DNA of 47,004 nucleotides from an uncultured Clostridium sp. (GTDB taxonomy: Bacteria > Bacillota > Clostridia > Clostridiales > Clostridiaceae), in the NCBI GenBank assembly GCA_900547475.1, contig URGW01000032.1, positions 1 to 47,004 of the forward strand. The letters run 5' to 3'. This document shows, piece by piece, positions 23,765 to 31,981 of the stretch. Under the pieces are notes generated by a model. It ran no database searches and was not told the origin of the DNA. It saw nothing but the letters and a program-made list of their open reading frames with translations. Within the stretch, counting starts at the first letter, position 1. Each line of letters begins with the position of its first letter. The position numbers and the translations under genes are program-made.

Positions 23765-25348
23765 TTATGCTAATCTAACTATTGTTATTGTAGCTGCATT
23801 AACTATAACACTCTTAAGGTCTTGAGTTAAATTAGTTAATCTTACAATATAATCATTCTCTGGGCTTATTATTACACCAAGTGAAATACTATTATTATTT
23901 ATATCTCTTGAAATTGATGCTATATGCCTACTACCAGGAACAAGCTCATTATTAACATTTGTTAAACCAAAAATAATATCTCTACTATCTATATCTGATC
24001 CACAAGAATTATCATCAATTGAATAAGATACTGTATATTTAACAAAATATGATTTACTTCCATCTAATTCTATATTAGTACTATTTTTTGCATGATTTAT
24101 ATTGTCCCCTGTAATTTCATTTTCTTGAAAACTTACATTATTTCCATATGCTACAGTTTGATTATTTCCAAGTTCGCTAAATATTACTCCATAATCACTT
24201 ATAGTTCCTGATGGCCCTGTTGCTCCAGTTGCCCCGGTTGGTCCCATTGGTCCCATTGGTCCCATTGGTCCTTGTGGCCCTGTTGCTCCTTGTGGTCCTC
24301 TTTCACCTTGAACACCTTGTATACCTTGAACACCTTGTGGTCCTGTTGCTCCGGTTGCTCCTGTTACTCCTTGAATACCTTGTGCACCTGTTGCTCCTTG
24401 TGGTCCTCTTTCACCTTGTATTCCTTGTATACCTTGGACACCTTGTGGTCCTGTTGGCCCTATTGGTCCTTGTGCTCCTGTTGCTCCTTGTAAACCTCTT
24501 TCACCTTGGATACCTTGTGCCCCTGTTGCTCCTCTTGGTCCTATTGGCCCTTGTGCTCCTGTTGCTCCAACTGCTCCAACTGCTCCAGCTACCCCTGTTG
24601 GCCCTGTTGGTCCTTGGATACCTTGTATTCCTTGTACACCTTGTGGTCCTGTTGGCCCTATTGGTCCTTGTGGTCCGGTTGCTCCTTGAACACCTTGTAT
24701 TCCTTGTGCTCCTGTAGCTCCTTGGACACCTTGTATTCCTTGCGCTCCTGTTGCTCCCCTTGGTCCTATTGGCCCTTGTGCACCTGTTGCTCCTTGCACA
24801 CCTTGTGCTCCTGTTGCTCCTCTTGGTCCTATTGGTCCTTGTGGTCCTGTTGCTCCTGTTGCCCCTTGAACACCTTGTATTCCTTGTGCTCCGGTTGCTC
24901 CTGTTGCTCCCCTTGGTCCTACTGGCCCTTGTGCTCCTGTTGCCCCTTGGACACCTTGTATTCCTTGTGCTCCGGTTGCTCCTGTTGCTCCTATTGGTCC
25001 TATTGGTCCTTGTGCTCCTGTTGCTCCTGTTGCCCCTTGAACACCTTGTATTCCTTGCGCTCCTGTTGCTCCCCTTGGTCCTGTTGGTCCTTGTGGTCCT
25101 GTTGGTCCTACACAACCTCTTGGTCCTCTTGGCCCTCTTGGTCCCCTTGGTCCTACACAACAACATCTACATTCATCATAGTATTCATTATCACAATATT
25201 CTTCATATGAACATTCCATATTTTCATCTATATCATCTGAAAATACCTCTTCGTTTTCATATTCATTCATTTTACTTCTACTTACTCCAGTTCTTCTTGA
25301 TCTATTTCTATTATTAGGATTATCCATTGATTTATTATAGTAACGCAT
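23765..25348 (-). CDS. Collagen-like (Gly-X-Y) surface protein, BclA-type
   Basis: This 527-residue protein has three parts. The N-terminal region (about 1-65) is charged and contains a cysteine cluster (ECRCCC). About 105 uninterrupted Gly-X-Y triplets follow (about 66-381), mainly GATGAQ, GIQGVQ and GPIGPR. A C-terminal globular domain of about 146 residues looks like the trimerising BclA-C/TNF-like jelly roll. Such proteins form hair-like filaments on the exosporium. ATG 25348 lies five bases after GGGAGG; an ATG at 25381 has no such site. A sporulation-type promoter is visible at 25401-25427. Spore location is inferred from this and from nearby coat genes. Confidence 0.9.
   Translation of the reverse strand: MRYYNKSMDNPNNRNRSRRTGVSRSKMNEYENEEVFSDDIDENMECSYEEYCDNEYYDECRCCCVGPRGPRGPRGPRGCVGPTGPQGPTGPRGATGAQGIQGVQGATGATGAQGPIGPIGATGATGAQGIQGVQGATGAQGPVGPRGATGATGAQGIQGVQGATGATGPQGPIGPRGATGAQGVQGATGAQGPIGPRGATGAQGIQGVQGATGAQGIQGVQGATGPQGPIGPTGPQGVQGIQGIQGPTGPTGVAGAVGAVGATGAQGPIGPRGATGAQGIQGERGLQGATGAQGPIGPTGPQGVQGIQGIQGERGPQGATGAQGIQGVTGATGATGPQGVQGIQGVQGERGPQGATGPQGPMGPMGPMGPTGATGATGPSGTISDYGVIFSELGNNQTVAYGNNVSFQENEITGDNINHAKNSTNIELDGSKSYFVKYTVSYSIDDNSCGSDIDSRDIIFGLTNVNNELVPGSRHIASISRDINNNSISLGVIISPENDYIVRLTNLTQDLKSVIVNAATITIVRLA
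24206..25153 (-). repeat. Collagen-coding repeat tract
   Basis: About 950 bases are built of 9-, 18- and 27-base related units encoding Gly-X-Y triplets. The strand bias (CCTTGTGGTCCT-like on the plus strand) opens several long overlapping reading frames that are artefacts. Repeat number is likely to vary between strains by slippage. Confidence 0.92.
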
Positions 25349-25400
25349 TTTTTCCTCCCAATTACATACTAAATTTGTCATTTGATCTGTCTACACTTTC

Positions 25401-25427
25401 ATTTTATGTCGATATTTTTTTATTGTT
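25401..25427 (-). promoter_or_regulatory. Candidate mother-cell sigma promoter of the collagen-like gene
   Basis: On the minus strand AACA (complement of 25424-25427) is followed, 15 bases on, by CATAAAAT (complement of 25401-25408). This resembles the sigma-K/E form AC-N16-CATA. The expected start near 25394 gives a leader of about 45 bases. Confidence 0.4.
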
Positions 25428-25539
25428 ACATATTATTTAGATAAAATATCTCATATTATTACATTTAAACTTTATGATATAATATTTAAATAATATATTA
25501 AGTATAAATCACTATAAAACTATATAAGGAGGCCTGTTC

Positions 25540-26058
25540 ATGAAGTTTTATGAAACCACTCTTAAAGAAACTTCAATATATAATGGTAACTATTTAAATT
25601 TAATAAATATTGAAGTTGAATTACCTAATGGAAATTTATCTAATAGAGATATAATTAAACATCCAGGAGCTTGCGCTATAATTCCTTTTATAAATGAAAA
25701 TGAAGTTATATTAGTAGAACAATTCAGAAAACCTTTAGAGAGAACTCTTCTTGAGATTCCAGCAGGAAAGCTTAATAAGAATGAACCACCTATAACTTGT
25801 GCACATAGAGAATTAGAAGAAGAAACTGGATATAAAGCTAAAGATATGATTTATCTAGGAAAAATCGCTACTGCACCTGGCTTTTGTGATGAAATAATTC
25901 ACTTATTTAAAGCTACAAATTTATATAATGGTACAAAAGCATGTGATGAAGATGAATTTACAGATATAAAAAAATTTACATTAGATGAAATAAAATCTCT
26001 TATAAAAAAAGGTGAAATAATCGATACAAAAACCATTAGTATTTTATCTTATTTATAA
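25540..26058 (+). CDS. NUDIX hydrolase, ADP-ribose pyrophosphatase type
   Basis: This 172-residue enzyme hydrolyses ADP-ribose or related nucleoside diphosphate sugars. The NUDIX box is complete: GKLNKNEPPITCAHRELEEE followed by TGYKA (about residues 76-100). The preceding VEQFRKPLERTLLEIPAG is typical of the ADP-ribose pyrophosphatase (NudF) subfamily. The ATG follows AAGGAGGCC. It is monocistronic, with a shared terminator to the convergent O-acyltransferase operon. Confidence 0.93.
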   Translation: MKFYETTLKETSIYNGNYLNLINIEVELPNGNLSNRDIIKHPGACAIIPFINENEVILVEQFRKPLERTLLEIPAGKLNKNEPPITCAHRELEEETGYKAKDMIYLGKIATAPGFCDEIIHLFKATNLYNGTKACDEDEFTDIKKFTLDEIKSLIKKGEIIDTKTISILSYL

Positions 26059-26060
26059 AT

Positions 26061-26116
26061 AATTTACGCAGTAACATTTAAAAGTAATTAATCCTTTTAT
26101 TGTTACTACGTAAATT
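26061..26116. terminator. Bidirectional terminator between the NUDIX and DHHW genes
   Basis: AATTTACGCAGTAACA (from 26061) with TAAAAG pairs with CTTTTAT (26094-26100) and TGTTACTACGTAAATT (26101-26116), with a few mismatches. Two converging genes flank it. Confidence 0.82.
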
Positions 26117-27219
26117 TAATACTTAAGCCTTAATACATTATTATCTGTAGCTAAGTTTATAAAATTATATATAATTAAAATATCTTCAAAATCATTTTCT
26201 TCTAAATAACTACTTAATTTACTACTAAAATACCTTAAATCTATAACATGAACCTCATCATAATTTTGAGTCAAAAATGGAACTAATGAATTTCCAAAAG
26301 AATCTTTTATAACTAGTATTTTTTTATTATTTTTAATATCTTTATTCTTTATTATAGTTAATGGATTATTTCCATATAAAAATAACGAATACTTATCCCT
26401 CAAAGTCTTCTTCGAATAATCATATATATAATCATATATTTTATCTCCTACTATTTCCATCGTTAAATTATTAAAATCATAATAAGTCATAATATCTGGC
26501 TCAATATTAAAAGGCTTTGCTTTGGAATAATATGTACCATAAAAATTAGGTAATTCTACTTCTTTAAAATCTTTCAAATTAACTTTATTTCCATTAATTG
26601 AGTCAATAAACTTACAATAAGCTAAATAAGCTCCATATGTTGTCCAGTGATGATCTGTTTTATAATAAATATAGTTATTTTTATTATCTAATAATTCCTT
26701 CATTACATCTATATTATTACTAAAAGTTGAGAAATTGTATATTTTGTTAATTAATTCTTCTTGCAAAATTATGGGTGATCCCATTGGTAAATTTTCCTTA
26801 TATATTTCATATGAACTTGGTATAATCATTAATGAAACTTTATCATAATAGTTTTCTGCAAATTTTTTTATAGCCTCAACATTATTTTTAAATTTTTCTT
26901 CGTCTAATGAATCAAATTTTTCAAATAGTTCTTCATTACTTCCATATATTATTCCATTATTCTCAATTTTACCTAAAATATATTCATTTATTGATTTTAA
27001 ACTTATCCAATTATCCCTTAAAGGAAATTGATCATTAATATAACTTTCATAATCTTTTTGAAAATTTCCATCAAAAAAATTTTTTATTGAAAATGTAACA
27101 CTTGTTTTTAATTTTCTATTCTCTAACTCTGAAAACTCTTTATTATCACTAATTAAACTAATCATTGTAAATGATATAATTACTATAACAAAAGAATACA
27201 ATAAATAATTCCTTTTCAT
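26116..27219 (-). CDS. DHHW-family (AlgX/SGNH-like) protein, partner of the MBOAT acyltransferase
   Basis: This 367-residue protein has one N-terminal membrane anchor and an extracellular SGNH/DHHW domain. The family motif YKTDHHWTTYGAYLAY lies near residue 190, and a Ser-containing LVIKDSFGNSLVPF near 305. Such proteins work with MBOAT proteins to put acetyl or other acyl groups on extracellular polysaccharide. An ATG at 27273 would overlap the MBOAT gene. ATG 27219 is three bases after GGGGTGGTGAT, 13 bases downstream of the MBOAT stop. The polymer it modifies is unknown. Confidence 0.88.
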   Translation of the reverse strand: MKRNYLLYSFVIVIISFTMISLISDNKEFSELENRKLKTSVTFSIKNFFDGNFQKDYESYINDQFPLRDNWISLKSINEYILGKIENNGIIYGSNEELFEKFDSLDEEKFKNNVEAIKKFAENYYDKVSLMIIPSSYEIYKENLPMGSPIILQEELINKIYNFSTFSNNIDVMKELLDNKNNYIYYKTDHHWTTYGAYLAYCKFIDSINGNKVNLKDFKEVELPNFYGTYYSKAKPFNIEPDIMTYYDFNNLTMEIVGDKIYDYIYDYSKKTLRDKYSLFLYGNNPLTIIKNKDIKNNKKILVIKDSFGNSLVPFLTQNYDEVHVIDLRYFSSKLSSYLEENDFEDILIIYNFINLATDNNVLRLKY

Positions 27220-27232
27220 ATAATCACCACCC

Positions 27233-28609
27233 CTAAAATCTAAAATATAAAAACGGATTATATGTAGCATCAACTAAATAAGCTATACATAATAAAAATA
27301 TAGTCATTAAAATAAATGTATTTAATATATCACTTTTAATAACTTTATTATATATATTTTTTACTATAGGAGTTGAAAATACTACTGCTATTATAAAAGT
27401 AATACCGTAATTCCTCAAATAATATATAAATTGACTATTTTTACTTATACTAAACATTTCTTTCAACAGTATTTTTAGTTGCCCTAAATCCACCACTGCA
27501 AATATTGCCCATCCAATCAATATAAAAAATATTGAATATATATGTGAAATTATTTTATGCTTTTCTAAAAATTTTAATAAAATAGCCTTCTCTATACTAA
27601 TTAAAATAAAGAAGTATAATCCCCACAGTATAAAATTATAACTTGCTCCATGCCAAAATCCAGTTAAAAACCATACTATAAAAAGATTTATATATAATCT
27701 TACTCTTCCTACTCTATTTCCACCCAAAGGGATGTATACATATTCTTTAAACCAAGTACCTAATGTAATATGCCATCTTCTCCAAAATTCCGTTATACTT
27801 TTTGATATATAAGGATAATTAAAGTTTCTTGGAAAATTAAACCCTAATATCTTCCCAAGGCCTATTGCCATTAGTGAGTATCCACTAAAATCAAAATATA
27901 TTTGAAGTGCAAATGCTAAAACAGCTATCCATGCCATTAATGTTCCTACTCCTTCAAAACCCTTTCCTTCAATTTCAGACCAAAATGCTCCTATGTTATT
28001 TGCTATAAGCACCTTACTTCCTAATCCAAGTATAAATAACTCTATTCCCTCTTGAATTTGTTTTATATCTATCTTTCTATTTTTTAACTCAAGATTTATA
28101 TCAGTATATTTAACTATAGGTCCTGCAATAAGTTGTGGAAATAAACATACAAATGCTCCAAAATTAATAATATTTTTTTCAGCCTTAACTTTCCCTAAAA
28201 ATACATCTATAGTATATGACATAGTTTGAAATGTATAAAAACTAATACCTAATGGTAATGTTATATTTACATATTTTAGGGATAACCCCAAAATATTATT
28301 TACATTTTCTATAAAAAAGTTAAAATATTTAAAGAAAAATAACATTCCTAAGTTAAATACTATTGATATAGCTAAAAGCATTATACATATCTTTTTATTA
28401 TTTATATTTTTCTCTATCGCTCTACTAACCACATAATCTACAACTATTGATGCTATCATTATCCCCAAATACTTAGGTTCACCCCAAGAATAAAATATTA
28501 GACTTACAAGAAGCAAAGTTAAATTTTTAAATTTATTTGGAGTTAAAAAATATATAACCATTGCCATAGGTAAAAATCTAAATATAAATAAAATACTACT
28601 AAAAACCAT
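27233..28609 (-). CDS. MBOAT-family membrane O-acyltransferase (AlgI/PatA-like)
   Basis: This 458-residue protein has about ten membrane segments. It carries MBOAT hallmarks: the loop NYPYISKSITEFWRRWHITL (about 262-281), then FKEYVYIPLGGNR, and the catalytic His in TGFWHGASYNFILWG (about 314-328). It passes acyl groups across the membrane for O-acylation of a cell-surface polymer, with the DHHW protein downstream as the likely external transferase. The ribosome binding site is weak (AGAGAGAT). It is divergent from nadABC. No nearby gene identifies the polymer. Confidence 0.92.
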   Translation of the reverse strand: MVFSSILFIFRFLPMAMVIYFLTPNKFKNLTLLLVSLIFYSWGEPKYLGIMIASIVVDYVVSRAIEKNINNKKICIMLLAISIVFNLGMLFFFKYFNFFIENVNNILGLSLKYVNITLPLGISFYTFQTMSYTIDVFLGKVKAEKNIINFGAFVCLFPQLIAGPIVKYTDINLELKNRKIDIKQIQEGIELFILGLGSKVLIANNIGAFWSEIEGKGFEGVGTLMAWIAVLAFALQIYFDFSGYSLMAIGLGKILGFNFPRNFNYPYISKSITEFWRRWHITLGTWFKEYVYIPLGGNRVGRVRLYINLFIVWFLTGFWHGASYNFILWGLYFFILISIEKAILLKFLEKHKIISHIYSIFFILIGWAIFAVVDLGQLKILLKEMFSISKNSQFIYYLRNYGITFIIAVVFSTPIVKNIYNKVIKSDILNTFILMTIFLLCIAYLVDATYNPFLYFRF

Positions 28610-28654
28610 TTTTATCTCTCTTTCGTTTACCTCTATTTTCCAATATTTTCATCA

Positions 28655-28774
28655 ACCTCAGAGGTATTTTTTTAATATTTTTGTCTTATTAATTAGACTA
28701 CACTCACTACTAATTTGTTCCTTATGACATTTTTTAATACACATTTTGTAAATATCTGTATTTACCTCAGAGGA
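28655..28774. repeat. Two copies of ACCTCAGAGG in the MBOAT/nadA divergent region
   Basis: ACCTCAGAGGT (28655-28665) and ACCTCAGAGGA (28764-28774) are odd-length dyads (CCTC-A-GAGG) 109 bases apart. Each is followed, at different distances, by TTTGTCTT or TTTTGTCTT. A half copy TTTACCTC lies at 28627-28634. They may be operators; no regulator is suggested. Confidence 0.4.
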
Positions 28775-28830
28775 AGTTTGTCTTCTTCTAAAATATAGTC
28801 ATATTGTATTATGTATATTTTTATGATAAC

Positions 28831-28848
28831 CTTGTGTATATACACAAG
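28831..28848. promoter_or_regulatory. Perfect 18-base palindrome upstream of nadA (NiaR-like operator candidate)
   Basis: CTTGTGTATATACACAAG is a perfect palindrome ending 26 bases before the nadA ATG and just downstream of a possible -10 (TATGAT, 28822-28827). This is the place for a repressor. In Firmicutes nad genes are often controlled by NiaR, whose sites contain TGT/ACA dyads, so NiaR is the first candidate. Confidence 0.6.
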
Positions 28849-28874
28849 TAAATATTGTTAAGGGAAGTGTAAAA

Positions 28875-29780
28875 ATGAATTTAAAAGAAAAAATACTAAA
28901 ATTAAAAGAAGAAAAAAACGCACTAATAGTTGCTCATCTTTACCAGTGTGATGAAATTCAAGAAATTGCTGATATAGTTGGTGATTCCTACTTCTTGAGT
29001 AAAAAGGCTATGGAAAGTACTAAAGACTTAATAATCTTTTGCGGAGTAAAATTCATGGCTGAAAGTGCAAAAATTCTTTCTCCAAATAAAAAAGTACTTA
29101 TTCCATCCAATAGTACAACTTGCCCCATGGCTGATATGGCGTTAGTTAACCGCCTTGAAGATTTGAAAGACAAGCACCCTAATGCCAAGGTAGTTAGTTA
29201 TATTAATTCTAATTTAGATATAAAAGCTTTATCTGATGTATGTGTTACTTCATCATCAGCTATTGATATATTAAACAATATAGATTCTGATGAAATTATT
29301 TTCTTACCTGATAGAAATTTAGGTGGGTATTTAGCTGAACAACTACCAAATAAAAAATTTACTTTATATCCTGGTTTTTGTCCTACTCATGAAAGAATTG
29401 ACAAAGATGAGATTATTGAACTAAAAGAAAAATATCCAGACTATCCCGTATTAGTTCACCCTGAATGCAATAAAGAAGTTCGTGATTTAGCTGACTATAT
29501 TGGAAGTACATCAGAACTTATTAATTATAGTGCTTCTTCAAATGCTGATGGATTTATTGTCGTAACTGAAGAAGGTGTATTCTATGAAATGAAATTAAAA
29601 AGTCCTAATAAAACTTTTATTCCTACAAAGACCGGAATGATTTGTCCTAATATGAAAAAGATATCTCTTAATGATTTATATAATTGTTTAAAAAATGAGG
29701 AATTTGAAGTTCATATTGACGAAGAACTTAGAGTTAATGCTCATAAGGCTCTAGAAAATATGCATCTTTTATCTGTATAA
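28875..29780 (+). CDS. nadA: Quinolinate synthase A
   Basis: NadA condenses iminoaspartate with dihydroxyacetone phosphate to quinolinate in de novo NAD synthesis, using an oxygen-sensitive [4Fe-4S] cluster. The 301-residue protein keeps the three cluster cysteines at about Cys83 (TTCPMADMA), Cys169 (YPGFCPTHE) and Cys257 (TGMICPNMKK). These spacings match the family. It is first in a nadA-nadB-nadC operon with the probable operator at 28831-28848. The ATG follows AGGGAAGTG. Confidence 0.97.
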   Translation: MNLKEKILKLKEEKNALIVAHLYQCDEIQEIADIVGDSYFLSKKAMESTKDLIIFCGVKFMAESAKILSPNKKVLIPSNSTTCPMADMALVNRLEDLKDKHPNAKVVSYINSNLDIKALSDVCVTSSSAIDILNNIDSDEIIFLPDRNLGGYLAEQLPNKKFTLYPGFCPTHERIDKDEIIELKEKYPDYPVLVHPECNKEVRDLADYIGSTSELINYSASSNADGFIVVTEEGVFYEMKLKSPNKTFIPTKTGMICPNMKKISLNDLYNCLKNEEFEVHIDEELRVNAHKALENMHLLSV

Positions 29781-29784
29781 AATT

Positions 29785-31068
29785 ATGAATTATGATGTTT
29801 TAATAGTTGGTACAGGTGTTGCAGGCCTTTATACTGCTCTTAATTTAAGAGATGATATTAGGATATTAATGATAACTAAAAATACTTTTAGAGATTGTAA
29901 TAGTTATCTAGCTCAAGGTGGAATCTCAACCTCCCTTGGCATTTTTGATGAAGAAAGTTATTTTAATGACACAATGAAAGCAGGAAATTATCATAATGAT
30001 ACTAACGCAGTTAAATTACTAATAAAAAACTCTATTAAAAATATTAATACCTTAATTAAAATGGGGGTACCTTTTGATAGAATCGAAAGCAAATTAAGAT
30101 ATACAAGAGAAGGTGGTCACAGTAACTTTAGAATAGTTCATGTTAAAGATGAAACTGGAAAATGGGTTACTGAAACTTTATTAAATATTGCTACTAATAA
30201 AAAGAACATTACTATGCTAGAAAATACAACCTTAATAGATTTAATCTCTAAAGATAATATTTGTTATGGTGGAGTTTTAAAAGACTACAATAAAACTTAT
30301 AAAGTAAATAGTAAGTTTACTATCTTAGCAACTGGAGGTATTGGTGGAATATTTAATTCTACAACTAATATAGAATCTCTAACTGGAGATGGTCTTAATA
30401 TAAGCCTAAAAAATAACATTGAAATTAAAGATATGGAATATCTACAACTTCATCCTACTGTTTTATATGAGCCCTTTACTAAAGGGAAAAAATTACTATT
30501 GTCAGAATCTTTGCGTGGTGAAGGTGGAATAATTTTAAATCAAAACAAAAAAGAATTTATTGATTCTTTACTTCCTAGAGATATTGTATCTACTGCAATA
30601 TTAAAAGAAATAGAAAAAACTCCTAATACTCCTTATGTTTATTTAGATATGACTAAAAAATCAAAGGAATTTTTAATGAACAGATTCCCTTTCCTATATG
30701 ATGAATGCTTAAAGAGAGGTTATGCAATGGATAAAGATCTTCTTCCTATAGCCCCTGCCCATCATTACTGTATGGGAGGAATTAAAGTTGATTTATTTTC
30801 TAGAACGTCAATGGATAATCTTTATTCTGTTGGTGAAGCTAGTTGTACTGGAGTACATGGAAGTAATAGACTTGCTAGTAATTCACTACTAGAAGCTTTA
30901 GTTTTTGGTAAACAAGCTTCTGAAAATATTAACTCTAAAATAAATGAAATAAAACTTAAAGAAATTATTGAAGAGCCTAAAACATATGCATTAGATTCTC
31001 ATGAAGAATTAATAAACTTTTTAAAAAGAAAGGTTGATGTTAGATATGCTAAATTATTTAATTGTTGA
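29785..31068 (+). CDS. nadB: L-aspartate oxidase
   Basis: NadB oxidises aspartate to iminoaspartate for NadA. The 427-residue flavoprotein has the N-terminal FAD motif DVLIVGTGVAGLYTALNL, then NSYLAQGGIS, LHPTVLY, and LRGEGGIILNQ (about 245-255). It ends with the active-site and FAD region APAHHYCMGGIKVD and VGEASCTGVHGSNRLASNSL. It is about 100 residues shorter than proteobacterial NadB, lacking most of the C-terminal helical domain, which is usual in clostridia. The gap to nadA is only 4 bases and no ribosome binding site is visible, so translation is probably coupled. Confidence 0.96.
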   Translation: MNYDVLIVGTGVAGLYTALNLRDDIRILMITKNTFRDCNSYLAQGGISTSLGIFDEESYFNDTMKAGNYHNDTNAVKLLIKNSIKNINTLIKMGVPFDRIESKLRYTREGGHSNFRIVHVKDETGKWVTETLLNIATNKKNITMLENTTLIDLISKDNICYGGVLKDYNKTYKVNSKFTILATGGIGGIFNSTTNIESLTGDGLNISLKNNIEIKDMEYLQLHPTVLYEPFTKGKKLLLSESLRGEGGIILNQNKKEFIDSLLPRDIVSTAILKEIEKTPNTPYVYLDMTKKSKEFLMNRFPFLYDECLKRGYAMDKDLLPIAPAHHYCMGGIKVDLFSRTSMDNLYSVGEASCTGVHGSNRLASNSLLEALVFGKQASENINSKINEIKLKEIIEEPKTYALDSHEELINFLKRKVDVRYAKLFNC

Positions 31069-31885
31069 TAAAATAATAAAAAATGCCTTAGAAGAAGATA
31101 TTCCTTATGGAGACATTACAACTTCATCTATAGTTACTAAAGGTTCTAAAGCAAAAGCTTCTCTAATTGCTAAGGAAGATGGAATAATTTGCGGATTACC
31201 TGTGTTTGAAAGAGTGTTTACCATATTAGGTGGAGTTGAATTTGTATCATTAATTGAAGAAGGCTCAATAGTAAAGCATGGTGATATACTTGGTGAAGTT
31301 AAAGGAGATGCTCTTAATATATTAATGGGTGAAAGAGTTGCTTTAAATTTACTTCAAAAAATGAGTGGAATTGCAACATTAACTAACAAATATGTAAATG
31401 AACTTAAGGATCTTAATACCAAAATTTTAGATACAAGAAAAACTACAGCTAATCTTAGGATATTAGAAAAATATGCTGTTAAAGTAGGTGGTGGAAGTAA
31501 TCATCGCTTTTCTTTATCTGATGGAATTTTAATTAAAGATAATCATATTGGATATGCTGGTAGCATAAAAGAAGCAATCAGGTTAACTAAAGAAAATTCC
31601 TCATTTGTTAGGAAAATTGAAGTAGAAACCGAATCTAAAGAAGATGTAATAGAAGCTCTTGAAGCTGGGGCAGATATAATTATGCTTGATAATATGTCTC
31701 CTTGCCAAGTTTCTGAAATGGTTAAATTAATCAATGGACGTGCCCTTACAGAATGTTCAGGAAATATTACTTTAGATACTGTAAGAAATTATGCATTATC
31801 TGGTGTAGATTTTATTTCATCAGGTGAACTAACTCATTCAGTAAAAGCATTCGATATTTCCCTAAAAAACTTCATACAATTATAA
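31046..31885 (+). CDS. nadC: Nicotinate-nucleotide pyrophosphorylase (quinolinate phosphoribosyltransferase)
   Basis: NadC converts quinolinate and PRPP to nicotinate mononucleotide. The 279-residue protein shows NALEEDIPYGDITT at the N-terminus, LDTRKTTANLR (about 129-139), GGGSNHRFSLSDGILIKDNHI (about 151-171) and the C-terminal IMLDNMSP and SSGELTHS. The start lies within the end of nadB. ATG 31046 gives the usual MLNYLIVDKII beginning and overlaps nadB by 23 bases; ATG 31037 and TTG 31034 are alternatives. AAAGAAAGG (to 31033) is the likely ribosome binding site. Confidence 0.96.
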   Translation: MLNYLIVDKIIKNALEEDIPYGDITTSSIVTKGSKAKASLIAKEDGIICGLPVFERVFTILGGVEFVSLIEEGSIVKHGDILGEVKGDALNILMGERVALNLLQKMSGIATLTNKYVNELKDLNTKILDTRKTTANLRILEKYAVKVGGGSNHRFSLSDGILIKDNHIGYAGSIKEAIRLTKENSSFVRKIEVETESKEDVIEALEAGADIIMLDNMSPCQVSEMVKLINGRALTECSGNITLDTVRNYALSGVDFISSGELTHSVKAFDISLKNFIQL

Positions 31886-31891
31886 AATTCT

Positions 31892-31958
31892 AAAAAAGTA
31901 ATTATATTCTCCAAAAGAAGACTATATAAACTTCTACTGGAATCATAATTACTTTTTT
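31892..31958. terminator. Bidirectional terminator between nadC and the glycosyltransferase gene
   Basis: AAAAAAGTAATTAT (31892-31905) pairs with ATAATTACTTTTTT (31945-31958), with further weak pairing in the long loop. The flanking genes converge. Confidence 0.8.
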
Positions 31959-31981
31959 ATTTCTCTTTTCTATTAAACTAA

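Noticed and set aside
24206..25153. Regular repeats resembling a CRISPR array
   Set aside because: Units are contiguous 9-27-base codon repeats without spacers and encode collagen triplets in frame; no cas genes are present.
24211..25317. Several long reading frames on both strands within the collagen repeat tract
   Set aside because: They arise because the 9-base Gly-X-Y periodicity opens all frames. They lack ribosome binding sites and encode Leu/Val- or Cys/Ser-only strings.
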